This document shows positions 51,830 to 60,149 of a stretch of 64,000 nt of DNA, piece after piece; position 1 is the first letter of the stretch, and every line of letters begins with the position of its first letter. The translations under genes were made by a program, and so were the position numbers. The notes beneath the pieces are model-generated. The model was not told the origin of the DNA. It made no database searches and was given only the letters and a program-made list of their open reading frames with translations. Source of the DNA: Pseudomonadota bacterium (GTDB taxonomy: Bacteria > Pseudomonadota > Alphaproteobacteria > Sphingomonadales > Sphingomonadaceae); assembly GCA_020160755.1 (NCBI GenBank), contig JAIUPN010000013.1:62001-126000 (forward strand). Reading direction: 5' to 3'.

Positions 51830-52640
51830 CGAGGAACGCAATCGAATAGAGGTTGAATTCGGCGGCGCGTTCGACCTGAACCCAATGGCCGGTGCGGGCA
51901 AAGGTCATGCATCGGGCATTGGCGCATTGGTCGAGGAAATAGCGCGCGCCGCTTTCGGGACAGAATTCGTCGTTCAGCCCCCACAGCACGAAGATCGGTT
52001 GAACGATCTTCCCGACTTCGGGACCCAGATTCGGGGTCCGCATCCGCGCCAGCACGTCCTTGGGCTGGGTGCGCGCGACCGCGAAACGCTCGGCAACCAG
52101 TGCGTCGGGAATCTTCGGCGCGAAATCGGGATGGACAAGGTTCGAGATCAGCCGCTTTTGTTCGTCGAGGTTGAAATCGGGGCCGCCATATCCCGACACC
52201 ATTTTTGCGATCCCCGGCATGGTGAAATAGCTCGCCTGTTCCTCGATGCAGCCGGGTGCCATCAGCACCAGCGCGGTCGCGAATTCGGGGTGGTCGAGCG
52301 TCATCTGGATCGCGACGCCGCCGCCCAGCGAATTGCCGATCAGCGCCGCGCGTTCGATCCCGTGCTGGCGAAGCGCGCCATAGAGGGTGTCGGTGAACAG
52401 CCCGAGCGTATAGTCGATGCCCTCGGGCTTCGATGACGCGCCATAGCCGATCAGGTCGGGCAGGATGACGCGGTGGCCCGCCGCAACGAACGCATCGATA
52501 TTGTCGCGGAAATTGGATGCGCCTGACGCGCCGGGGCCGCTGCCGTGGATGAACACCACAGGCTTGCCCGCGCCCTTTTCCTTGATGTGGATCGTGTAGC
52601 CGTCGACCTGATAATCGCGTTCGATAAATCCCGTCATCAT
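51816..52640 (-). CDS. hsaD: Meta-cleavage product hydrolase (HsaD/BphD-like)
   Basis: A 274-residue alpha/beta C-C bond hydrolase. The oxyanion region is IHGSGPGASGASNF. The nucleophile is Ser104 in GNSLGGG, the acid Asp224 in WGLNDEF, and the base His252 in TGHWVQ. These match HsaD/BphD, which cut the ring-opened dienoate (for HsaD, DSHA to the dienoate plus HIP acid). AAGGAA lies just upstream of the paired ATGs at 52640/52637. Confidence 0.93.
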   Translation of the reverse strand: MMTGFIERDYQVDGYTIHIKEKGAGKPVVFIHGSGPGASGASNFRDNIDAFVAAGHRVILPDLIGYGASSKPEGIDYTLGLFTDTLYGALRQHGIERAALIGNSLGGGVAIQMTLDHPEFATALVLMAPGCIEEQASYFTMPGIAKMVSGYGGPDFNLDEQKRLISNLVHPDFAPKIPDALVAERFAVARTQPKDVLARMRTPNLGPEVGKIVQPIFVLWGLNDEFCPESGARYFLDQCANARCMTFARTGHWVQVERAAEFNLYSIAFLDDQG

Positions 52641-52647
52641 CGGTTCC

Positions 52648-53862
52648 TTACATGAAGGTGAAGGCGGGCGGCTGGCCCAGCATCGTGCCGACGACGTCGG
52701 CGGTGCGATTGTTCGGGTCGTTGGCAACATGCGCGCGCGCGGCGTTGAGGTCGAGCCACGGCTGGATGATGTCGCTCGACATATAGATGGCGCGTCCGCC
52801 GAGCAATTGGACCATCTCGTCGACCAGCCGCGCGAGGCGGCGCACCACGGTCGAGCTTTGATAAGCGAAGCGCGCGCGCGTCTCCATGGGGATCGCCTCG
52901 CCGCGTTCGGCGAGGTCCATCAATTCCTCGAAACTGGCTTTGAGCGTCAGTTCCATCTCCAGAGCCTGCGTGTGCGCGGCGGAAATGGCGGCGTGGAGCA
53001 TCGGGTCGGCCTTCGACGCCTTGCCGGTGTTGGTCGAGATGCGGCTTTCCATGATCGCCATCGCGGCACCCACCGCGGCGCGCGCGCCGCCGAACGCTGC
53101 GGTCGAGACCGAGCGGATGAACACCTGTGCCCAGGGGAGGGTATAGAGCGGCCCGTCATTCTCGCGCTGTCCCGGGTTGGTGCAGAGGAAACCCTCGACC
53201 GCGCGGTGGGTGCGATATTCGGGGACGAAAACGCGGTCGACGATGATGTCGTGGCTGCCGGTGCCCTGCAACCCGAACACCTGCCAGCTTTCGGGGTCGA
53301 TACGGTAATCGTTGCGCGGGAGCAGGAAGGTGCGCATATCGGGCGCCTCGCCTTCCTTCGCGGGCGGAACGATCGCGCCGAGCAGCACCCAGCCGGAGTG
53401 GAGCGATCCCGACGAAAAGCCCCAATGCCCTGACAGATAGAAACCGCCGTCGGCATGTTCGACCTTGCCCACTGGCTGATAGGTGGAGGAGACGAGCATC
53501 GCATTGTCGTCACCCCAGACATCGGCCTGCGCCTGACTGTCGAACAGCGCCAGCTCATAAGGATGGCAGCCAAGCACGCCATAGATCCATCCGGTCGACA
53601 TGCAGCCTTCGGCCAGCGCCTTCTGCACCTCGAAAAAGACATTAGGGTGCATTTCATAGCCGCCCCAACGTTTGGGTTGCAGGATACGGAAGAATCCGGC
53701 GTCCTGCATCTCGGCGATGGTTTCGGCAGGCACGTTGCGGTCGGCGACGCATTGACGCGCTCGAGTCTTGAGTGCTGGGATCATCGCCCGCGCGCGCGCA
53801 ATGAGTTCCTGAGCTGTGGGGTTTATCGCCTCAGCGCTTCTGCTGTCCGCCAGTGTTGCCAT
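52648..53862 (-). CDS. hsaA: HsaA-like flavin-dependent monooxygenase
   Basis: A 404-residue protein of the acyl-CoA dehydrogenase fold but of the two-component monooxygenase type. DAGFFRILQPKRWGGYEM, STGWIYGVLGCHPYELALFD and FGLQGTGSHDIIVDRVFVP align by eye with HsaA, which hydroxylates 3-HSA to the catechol in ring A. It is the first gene of the leftward operon ending in SnoaL. No flavin reductase (HsaB) gene lies in the window. The catechol product is the expected substrate of the extradiol dioxygenase in the divergent operon. Confidence 0.85.
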   Translation of the reverse strand: MATLADSRSAEAINPTAQELIARARAMIPALKTRARQCVADRNVPAETIAEMQDAGFFRILQPKRWGGYEMHPNVFFEVQKALAEGCMSTGWIYGVLGCHPYELALFDSQAQADVWGDDNAMLVSSTYQPVGKVEHADGGFYLSGHWGFSSGSLHSGWVLLGAIVPPAKEGEAPDMRTFLLPRNDYRIDPESWQVFGLQGTGSHDIIVDRVFVPEYRTHRAVEGFLCTNPGQRENDGPLYTLPWAQVFIRSVSTAAFGGARAAVGAAMAIMESRISTNTGKASKADPMLHAAISAAHTQALEMELTLKASFEELMDLAERGEAIPMETRARFAYQSSTVVRRLARLVDEMVQLLGGRAIYMSSDIIQPWLDLNAARAHVANDPNNRTADVVGTMLGQPPAFTFM

Positions 53863-53932
53863 AAAACTATCTCCATCTGTGCAGCCGACTCAAGCTGAGT
53901 GAGCGGTATGATCGTAAAATATGCTGCAATAA

Positions 53933-53943
53933 AATACGCAAAT
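53933..53943 (-). promoter_or_regulatory. TTRCGYAA element between the two steroid operons
   Basis: The minus strand reads ATTTGCGTATT. It lies about 70 bases from the hsaA-like start and 94 bases before the rightward SDR start, in an AT-rich 174-base divergent gap. A weaker relative (ATCGTAAAAT) lies near 53921. One site could control both operons. Confidence 0.5.
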
Positions 53944-54036
53944 GGTCAATTGAAAAGCGATTTGCTTTCGGTTATCTCATGTTCATATAGATTCTACCGA
54001 GTGATTCACTGGGTGAATACCGAACTGGAGAGATGC

Positions 54037-54792
54037 GTGAATTTCGAACTGGCAGGGAGGATCGCGATCGTCACCGGCGGGAGCCGGGGGATCGGCGCGT
54101 CGATCGCTTCGATGCTGGCGGCGCAGGGTGTCGCGGTGTCGATCTGCGCGCGCACCGCGCCCGATGCTCTGCCCGCCGGGATTTCGTTCGACGCGGTCGA
54201 TGTGCGCGACCCCGACGCGGTTCAGGCCTATGTCGATGCTGTTGCGGCCCGCCACGGTCGGCTCGATATTTTGGTCAATAATGCCGGCGGCTCGCCCGAA
54301 AGCGACGCCGCAACCGCCAGCCCGCGCTTTGCCGAGGCGATTACCCGGCTCAACCTGCTCGCACCCTATTATATTGCGCGCGCCGCGCACCCGCATCTGA
54401 AGGCGTCGGGGAAGGGCGCGATCGTCAACATCGCCAGCGTGTCGGGCATTCGTCCGTCGCCGGGCACCGCCATCTATGGCGCGGCCAAGGCAGGGCTGCT
54501 CAGCCTGACCAAGAGCCTTGCCGCCGAATGGGGGCCGGATGCCATTCGCGTCAATGCGATCATCGTCGGGCTTGCCGAAACCGAAGGGTCGGCATCGACC
54601 TATGGCGACGCAGCGGCGCACGCGCGGATCGCGCGCTCGCTGCCGCTCGGTCGCATGACGCGCGGTGACGATGTCGCGCGCGCGGTCCTCTATCTTGCGT
54701 CCGACGCCGCCGAATATGTGTCGGGCGCCCAGCTCAATGTCGATGGCGGCGGCGAACGCCCGCTGTTCCTCGACCTCATCAAAGGAGAATAA
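54037..54792 (+). CDS. SDR family oxidoreductase, first gene of the rightward operon
   Basis: A 251-residue classical SDR starting at GTG behind GGAG. It has TGGSRGIGASIASML, NNAGGS, IASVSG and YGAAK. It ends AQLNVDGGGERPLFLDLIKGE, unlike the short end of most SDRs. Two bases separate it from the extradiol dioxygenase. A dehydrogenase acting on a ring-C/D or side-chain hydroxyl is expected from context. Confidence 0.85.
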   Translation: MNFELAGRIAIVTGGSRGIGASIASMLAAQGVAVSICARTAPDALPAGISFDAVDVRDPDAVQAYVDAVAARHGRLDILVNNAGGSPESDAATASPRFAEAITRLNLLAPYYIARAAHPHLKASGKGAIVNIASVSGIRPSPGTAIYGAAKAGLLSLTKSLAAEWGPDAIRVNAIIVGLAETEGSASTYGDAAAHARIARSLPLGRMTRGDDVARAVLYLASDAAEYVSGAQLNVDGGGERPLFLDLIKGE

Positions 54793-54794
54793 GC

Positions 54795-55730
54795 GTGGCG
54801 ATCGAAGCGCTGGGCTATGTTGTCGTCGAGACGCAAAAGCTCGACGAATGGGATGATTTTCTGTGCAACATCGTTGGGGTGATGCGCGCCGCCGATCCCG
54901 GCGATGGCGCGCGCCATTACCGCGTCGACGCGCGCCCCTTTCGGTTCCGCATCGTTGCGGGCGCGACCGAGCGGCTGACCGCCGCCGCCTATCGCATCGA
55001 TACGCGCGCCGCGCTCGATGATCTGGCTGCGCGGGTCGCGGCCGCGGGGCGTCCGGTCGCCTGGGCCGATGCCGCTGGCGCTGCCGCGCGCGGGGTCGAT
55101 GCGGTGTTCGCGACGAGCGACCCGGCGGGCAATGGGCTGGAATTTTACTGCGGCGACAGCGCTGACGACGTCGCTTTCGTCTCGCCGCCGGGGGTGTCGG
55201 GCTTTGTCACCGGCGCGCTCGGCATGGGTCATGCGGTGTTCGCGGCGCCGAATTTTGCCGCGACCCATGCCTTTTACCGCGATGTCGTCGGCTTTCACGA
55301 CACCGACCTGCCGCATTTCCATTTCTCGCCCGATCCGGCCGATCCGGGGATGCGCTTTGCCTTCATGCACGCCGACAATGGCCGCCACCATTCGGTCGCG
55401 CTCGGCGAATCGCCTGCGCCGCCGTCGGGCTGCGTCCATCTGATGCTCGAAATGACGACGCTCGCCGACGTCGGGCGCTGTTACGACCGGATGCGGATCG
55501 GCGGTGTTCCCGAAAGCGCGTCGATCGGTCTCCACACCAATGACGAAATGACGAGCTTTTACATGCAGACGCCATCGGGCTTTGACCTGGAGGTCGGCTG
55601 CGACGGGCTGGTGATCGATCCCGCGAGCTGGGCGCCGACCGCGCACAAGACGATCAGCGAATGGGGCCATGTCTGGGCATGGCAAAAGGCGATGGCCGAG
55701 GCCGCCGCCGCAGCGGAGGCCGCGCAATGA
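54795..55730 (+). CDS. hsaC: Extradiol catechol dioxygenase (HsaC/BphC-like)
   Basis: A 311-residue type I extradiol dioxygenase of two vicinal-oxygen-chelate halves. The Fe(II) ligands are His146 (GMGHAVF), His215 (CVHLMLE) and Glu266 (FDLEVG), matching BphC positions. His199, His247 and Tyr256 are in the expected second sphere. It opens the catechol ring next to the hydroxyls; in the steroid route it gives the substrate of the MCP hydrolase in the divergent operon. GTG start, two bases after the SDR stop. Confidence 0.92.
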   Translation: MAIEALGYVVVETQKLDEWDDFLCNIVGVMRAADPGDGARHYRVDARPFRFRIVAGATERLTAAAYRIDTRAALDDLAARVAAAGRPVAWADAAGAAARGVDAVFATSDPAGNGLEFYCGDSADDVAFVSPPGVSGFVTGALGMGHAVFAAPNFAATHAFYRDVVGFHDTDLPHFHFSPDPADPGMRFAFMHADNGRHHSVALGESPAPPSGCVHLMLEMTTLADVGRCYDRMRIGGVPESASIGLHTNDEMTSFYMQTPSGFDLEVGCDGLVIDPASWAPTAHKTISEWGHVWAWQKAMAEAAAAAEAAQ

Positions 55731-56608
55731 CCCTCGACAAACGCATGAGCGCCGCCGACATCGTCGGTCGGCTGAAAAGCGGGATGACGCTGGGCATCGG
55801 CGGCTGGGGGCCGCGCCGCAAGCCGATGGCGCTGGTGCGCGAGATTTTGCGCTCGGACCTCACCGACCTCACCATCGTCTCCTATGGCGGTCCTGACGTC
55901 GGGATGCTGTGCGCGGCGGGCAAGGTGAAGAAACTGGTCTTTGCCTTTGTCTCATTGGACGCGATCCCGCTCGAACCCTGGTTCCGCAAAGCCCGTGAGG
56001 CGGGGGCGATCGAGGTGCTCGAACTCGACGAAGGCATGTTCCAATGGGGGCTGAAGGCCGCGGCGTTCGGCTTGCCCTTCCTGCCGACGCGCGTGGGGCT
56101 CGGCACCGACCTTGTCGAACTCGGCGGGCTCAAGACCGTGCAGTCGCCCTATGACGACGGCGAGGTGATGGTCGCGATGCCCGCGCTGAAACTCGACGCG
56201 GCGCTGATCCACGTCCAGCGCGCCGACTGGCGCGGCAACGTCCAGGCGCTCGGCCCCGACACCTATTATGACGAATGGTTCGCGAAAGCCGCCGACACCT
56301 GTTTCGTGAGCTGCGAGGAATTGGTCCCGGCGATGGAGGATAGCTATCCCGCCGATGCCAAGGCGAATATCTTTGAACGCTGCTTCGTCACCGGGGTGAC
56401 CGAGGCGCGCGGCGGGGCGCATCCGACCTCGCTGCCGCCCGACTATGGCTGGGACATGGGCTGGTTCAAAACATACGCAGCCGCGGCGAAGGACCCGGGC
56501 GACTGGGCGGCGGTCGCGGACAAGATGGTGGGCGCGAGCGAAGCGGAGTATATCGCTTCGGTCGGCGGTATGGAGGCGGTCGGGGCGCTCCCCCTGCCGA
56601 TATTCTGA
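55727..56608 (+). CDS. ipdA: IpdA, alpha subunit of the ring-opening CoA-transferase-like hydrolase
   Basis: A 293-residue class I CoA-transferase-fold protein. The motif GIGGWGPRRKPMALVREIL, then RSDLTDLTIVSYGGPDVGML, closely follows IpdA of mycobacteria, which with IpdB hydrolyses COCHEA-CoA to open the last steroid ring. DEGMFQWGLKAAAFGLPFLP fits the same subunit. The ATG overlaps the dioxygenase stop by ATGA. The IpdB gene follows by two bases. A long upstream frame within the dioxygenase is ignored. Confidence 0.92.
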   Translation: MTLDKRMSAADIVGRLKSGMTLGIGGWGPRRKPMALVREILRSDLTDLTIVSYGGPDVGMLCAAGKVKKLVFAFVSLDAIPLEPWFRKAREAGAIEVLELDEGMFQWGLKAAAFGLPFLPTRVGLGTDLVELGGLKTVQSPYDDGEVMVAMPALKLDAALIHVQRADWRGNVQALGPDTYYDEWFAKAADTCFVSCEELVPAMEDSYPADAKANIFERCFVTGVTEARGGAHPTSLPPDYGWDMGWFKTYAAAAKDPGDWAAVADKMVGASEAEYIASVGGMEAVGALPLPIF

Positions 56609-56610
56609 CA

Positions 56611-57399
56611 ATGACGACCTTGGCTGAACTTTGCATCGCGGCGGTGGCCGAGGCATTTCGCGACGAACGCGAGATGATCGGCACCGGCATCGGACCGATC
56701 CCGCGCCTCGGCGTCGGGCTCGCCAAGCTGACCCATTCGCCGGGTCTGATGATGACCGACGGCGAGGCCTATCTGGTCGAGCAGCCGGTGCCGCTGGGCC
56801 CGCGCGGCTATGACGACCGCAAGGCCGCGGGATATCTGCCCTTTTCGCGCTTTTTCGACAGCGCGGTATGGACCGGGCGCCGTCATGCGATGGTGACCCC
56901 GACGCAGGTTGACCGTTTCGGGCAGACAAACCTGTCGGCGCTCGGCGGCACCCACGCGCAGCCCAAGACCCAGATGCTCGGCGCGCGCGGCTTTCCCGGC
57001 AACGGCATCTATCATGCGAACTCGATGTTCATCCCCGCGCACGGCCCGCGCGTGTTCGTGGCGGGCGAGGTCGATCGCATCTCGTCGCCCGGCTATAATC
57101 CCGCGCGGCGCATCGCGGGCGGCAATTACAGCGGCATCGATCTCCGCCGCATCGTCACCAATTTGTGCGTGATGGATTTCGGCGGGCCGGACCATGCGAT
57201 CCGCGTCGTCGCGCTCCACCCCGGCGTCGCCTTTGCCGAGGTGCAGGAGGCGACCGGGTTTGACCTGATCGACGCGGCCCAGGGCGAAACCCCGCTGCCG
57301 ACCGCCGATCAGCTCGCGATCATCGAGAGCCTCGACCCGCACGGCATTCGTCATACGATCTTCAAGGACAATCCTGCCGCCGAAAGGAGTGCAGCATGA
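56611..57399 (+). CDS. ipdB: IpdB, beta subunit of the ring-opening CoA-transferase-like hydrolase
   Basis: A 262-residue partner of IpdA. Typical segments are LLTDGEAYL-like MMTDGEAYLVEQPVP, AMVTPTQVDRFGQTNLSALG, and NLCVMDFGGPDHAIRVVALH. The pair forms the alpha2beta2 enzyme that opens ring D of the COCHEA-CoA intermediate. Its stop overlaps the start of the following crotonase by ATGA, so the whole set is likely to be translated together. Confidence 0.92.
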   Translation: MTTLAELCIAAVAEAFRDEREMIGTGIGPIPRLGVGLAKLTHSPGLMMTDGEAYLVEQPVPLGPRGYDDRKAAGYLPFSRFFDSAVWTGRRHAMVTPTQVDRFGQTNLSALGGTHAQPKTQMLGARGFPGNGIYHANSMFIPAHGPRVFVAGEVDRISSPGYNPARRIAGGNYSGIDLRRIVTNLCVMDFGGPDHAIRVVALHPGVAFAEVQEATGFDLIDAAQGETPLPTADQLAIIESLDPHGIRHTIFKDNPAAERSAA

Positions 57400-58295
57400 G
57401 TGACGCCATCGTTCCGTTCGTCAACGAACCGCCCGTCTATGAAACGGGCGAACCGGTGCTCTATGCGGTGCAGGGCGGCGTTGCCACTGTCACGCTCAAC
57501 CGGCCGCAGTTCCACAATGTCCAGAATAGCCAGATGACCTATGCGCTCGACGATGCGTTCCAGCGCGCCGTCGACGATGATTCGGTCAAGGTCATCGTGC
57601 TGAAATCGGACGCCAAGCATTTCACCGCGGGGCACGACATCGGCAGCCCCGGGCGCGATTTCCATTCGAGCTTTGAGCGGCGGCTGATGTGGTATGACCA
57701 CGCCAACAAGGGCGGCGCCGAAAAAGCCTATGCGCGCGAGCATGAGGTCTATCTTGGCATGTGCAAACGCTGGCGCGCGATCCCCAAGCCGACGATCGCG
57801 CAGGTGCACGGCGCGTGTATCGCCGGCGGGCTGATGCTCGCCTGGGTGTGCGACCTCATCATCGCGTCGGACGATGCCTTTTTCCAGGACCCGGTGCTCC
57901 AGATGGGCTTTCCGGGGGTCGAATATTTCGCGCATTGCCACGAACTCAACCCGCGCATCGCCAAGGAATTTCTGTTCCTCGGCGACCGGATGAGCGCCGA
58001 TCGCGCCTATCAGATGGGGATGGTCAACCGCGTCGTTCCGCGCGCCGATCTCGACGCCGAAGTCGCCAAGGTCGCGGCGCGCATTGCCGAACAGCCGCGG
58101 CTTGCGCTGCAACTCGCCAAGCAGGCGTGCAACCATATGGAAACGCTCGCGGGCAAGGAAGCCGGGATCGACGCCTCGTTCGGTTATCACCATTTCGCCC
58201 ACGCCAACAACCAGTTGGTCAAGGGCGATTATATCGCCGGGTTCGACGGCAAGAAAATGGCCGAAAAGAACAAGGCGCAGGCGGAAAAGGGCTGA
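57396..58295 (+). CDS. Enoyl-CoA hydratase/isomerase family protein
   Basis: A 299-residue crotonase-fold protein, longer than the usual 260. It has VATVTLNRPQFHNVQNSQM, the first oxyanion segment HFTAGHDIG and the second HGACIAGGLMLAW. The C-terminal extension is Lys-rich (KKMAEKNKAQAEKG). It lies between IpdB and an IpdC-like gene. EchA20 is a separate gene downstream, so this one covers another hydration or isomerisation step of CoA-linked ring C/D fragments; the exact reaction is not known. Confidence 0.82.
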   Translation: MSDAIVPFVNEPPVYETGEPVLYAVQGGVATVTLNRPQFHNVQNSQMTYALDDAFQRAVDDDSVKVIVLKSDAKHFTAGHDIGSPGRDFHSSFERRLMWYDHANKGGAEKAYAREHEVYLGMCKRWRAIPKPTIAQVHGACIAGGLMLAWVCDLIIASDDAFFQDPVLQMGFPGVEYFAHCHELNPRIAKEFLFLGDRMSADRAYQMGMVNRVVPRADLDAEVAKVAARIAEQPRLALQLAKQACNHMETLAGKEAGIDASFGYHHFAHANNQLVKGDYIAGFDGKKMAEKNKAQAEKG

Positions 58296-58303
58296 CGTCA
58301 AAT

Positions 58304-59392
58304 ATGACCGACGCGCTTGCCACCCCGCTGACCGACCTGCTCGGTTGCCGCCTGCCGGTGATCCAGACCGCGATGGGCTGGATCGCGACCCCGCGCCTCG
58401 TCGCGGCGTCGAGCAATGCGGGGGCGTTCGGTTTCCTTGCCGGGGCGGTGATGACCCCCGCCGACCTCGCGGGCGCGATCGCCCAGACCAAGGGCCTGAC
58501 CCCGCACCGCTTTGGTGTGAATTTTCACAGTTTCCAGCCCGGCGCGCGCGAGATTGTCGAGATCATCCTCGCGCATTCGGACCGCGTCGGCGCGGTCAGT
58601 TTCGGGCGCGGTCCCGACGCCGGGATGATTGCGCGCTTTCGCGAGGCCGGCATCGTCTGCATCCCGACCGTCGGCGCGGTCAAACATGCCGAGAAAATGG
58701 TCGCGCTCGGCTGTCAGGCGGTGACGGTGCAGGGCGGCGAGGGCGGCGGGCATACCGGCGCGGTCGCGACGACGGTGCTGTTGCCGCAGGTATTGGACGC
58801 CGTTCCGGTCCCGGTCGCGGCGGCGGGGGGCTTTGCCGACGGGCGCGGGCTTGCGGCGGCGCTGGCGTTCGGCGCCAGCGGGACCGCGATGGGCACGCGC
58901 TTCATGATGACCAGCGACAGCCCGGTCCCCGCGGCGGTGAAATCGGCCTATGTCGGCGCGGGAACCGGCGACATTTTCGTGACCGACAAGATCGACGGCG
59001 TGCCGCAGCGGATGATCCGCAACGCGATGACCGACCGGATCGAACGCGGCGGGGCGGCGGCGCGCTGGCGCCGCGGCCTGCTCGCGGGCCTCGCGATGAA
59101 GCGCGCGACCGGCGCAAGCTGGGGCGAGATGCTGCGCGCCGCGCGCTCGATGACCAGCCATGGCGACATGTCGCTGCCCGAAGCCATGCTCGCGGCCGCC
59201 GCGCCGGTGCTGCTGCAAAAGGCGGTGGTCGATGGCGACGCCGTCGAAGGCCTGATGGCGTCGGGGCTGGTCGCAGGAAGGCTCACCGACCTGCCGAGCT
59301 GCGCCGACCTGCTCGCCGGAATCGAAAGTGACGCGCGCGCGCGGATCTCCGCGCTCGCGGGCCGACAGATTGTGAATGCAGGGGAAGTCTGA
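58304..59392 (+). CDS. ipdC: IpdC-like flavin oxidoreductase (nitronate monooxygenase family)
   Basis: A 362-residue FMN-binding TIM-barrel protein of the nitronate monooxygenase family. It has LPVIQTAMGWIATPRLVAAS, the flavin/phosphate motif QGGEGGGHTGAVATTVLLP, VAAAGGFADGRGLAAALAFG and the C-terminal RRGLLAGLAMK. In actinobacteria the family member IpdC acts in ring-C/D degradation beside ipdA/ipdB; the gene order here is the reason to choose it over a generic nitronate enzyme. It shares one base with the echA20 start. Confidence 0.75.
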   Translation: MTDALATPLTDLLGCRLPVIQTAMGWIATPRLVAASSNAGAFGFLAGAVMTPADLAGAIAQTKGLTPHRFGVNFHSFQPGAREIVEIILAHSDRVGAVSFGRGPDAGMIARFREAGIVCIPTVGAVKHAEKMVALGCQAVTVQGGEGGGHTGAVATTVLLPQVLDAVPVPVAAAGGFADGRGLAAALAFGASGTAMGTRFMMTSDSPVPAAVKSAYVGAGTGDIFVTDKIDGVPQRMIRNAMTDRIERGGAAARWRRGLLAGLAMKRATGASWGEMLRAARSMTSHGDMSLPEAMLAAAAPVLLQKAVVDGDAVEGLMASGLVAGRLTDLPSCADLLAGIESDARARISALAGRQIVNAGEV

Positions 59393-60147
59393 TGGGGATT
59401 GAAACCCATATCGAAAACCGGATCGCCGAAATCGTCTTTGACGTCCCGCCGGTCAACGCCTTTGACAGCGAAACCTGGCTGTCGCTGCCCGCGATCATTG
59501 CCGAGGCGGGGCGCAATCCCGAGGTCAACTGCATTCTGATCCGCGCCGCGGACAGCGCGCGCGGTTTCTGCGGCGGGGTCGACATCAAGGAGATGCAGGC
59601 GCATCCCGAGCGCATCACCCTGCTCAATCGCGGCAATTACCGGACCTTCAAGGCGATCCGCGATGCCGAGGTTCCGGTGGTCGTCGCGGTGCATAAATTC
59701 GTCATCGGCGGCGGGATCGGGATTTGCGGGGCGAGCGACACGGTGATCGCCGCCGACGACGCCTATTTCAGCCTGCCCGAGGTCGATCGCGGCGCGATGG
59801 GCGGCGCCAGCCATTTGTCGCGGATGCTGCCGCTGCACAAGGTGCGCGCGGCGTTCTTTACCGGCGGCAATATCCCGGCGGAGGAGGCGTATCGGCTGGG
59901 CGGCGTCGAAAAGATCGTCCCGCGCGCCGAGCTCACCGCCGAAGCGCGCGCCTTTTGCGCGGTGATCGCGGCCAAGAGCCGCAAGGCGCTGGTGATTGCG
60001 AAGGAGGCGCTCAACGGGCTTGAGCCGCGCGACGTCGATCGCGGCTATCGCTGGGAACAGGGCTTCACCCTCGAAATGTATATGCACGAAGACAGCCAGA
60101 AAAGCCGCGACGCCTTTGTCGATACCGGCAAGGCCGCCGAGTTCTGA
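59392..60147 (+). CDS. echA20: EchA20-like ring-opening crotonase
   Basis: A 251-residue crotonase-fold hydrolase. The order DVPPVNAFDSETWLSLPAII, RGFCGGVDIKEMQAHPERIT, the oxyanion segment VIGGGIGICG and LPEVDRGAMGGASHLSRML corresponds closely to EchA20 of Mycobacterium tuberculosis, which opens ring C of HIEC-CoA. The C-terminal WEQGFTLEMYMHEDSQKSRD is also conserved. It starts in the last base of the ipdC-like stop. Confidence 0.9.
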   Translation: MGIETHIENRIAEIVFDVPPVNAFDSETWLSLPAIIAEAGRNPEVNCILIRAADSARGFCGGVDIKEMQAHPERITLLNRGNYRTFKAIRDAEVPVVVAVHKFVIGGGIGICGASDTVIAADDAYFSLPEVDRGAMGGASHLSRMLPLHKVRAAFFTGGNIPAEEAYRLGGVEKIVPRAELTAEARAFCAVIAAKSRKALVIAKEALNGLEPRDVDRGYRWEQGFTLEMYMHEDSQKSRDAFVDTGKAAEF

Positions 60148-60149
60148 CG

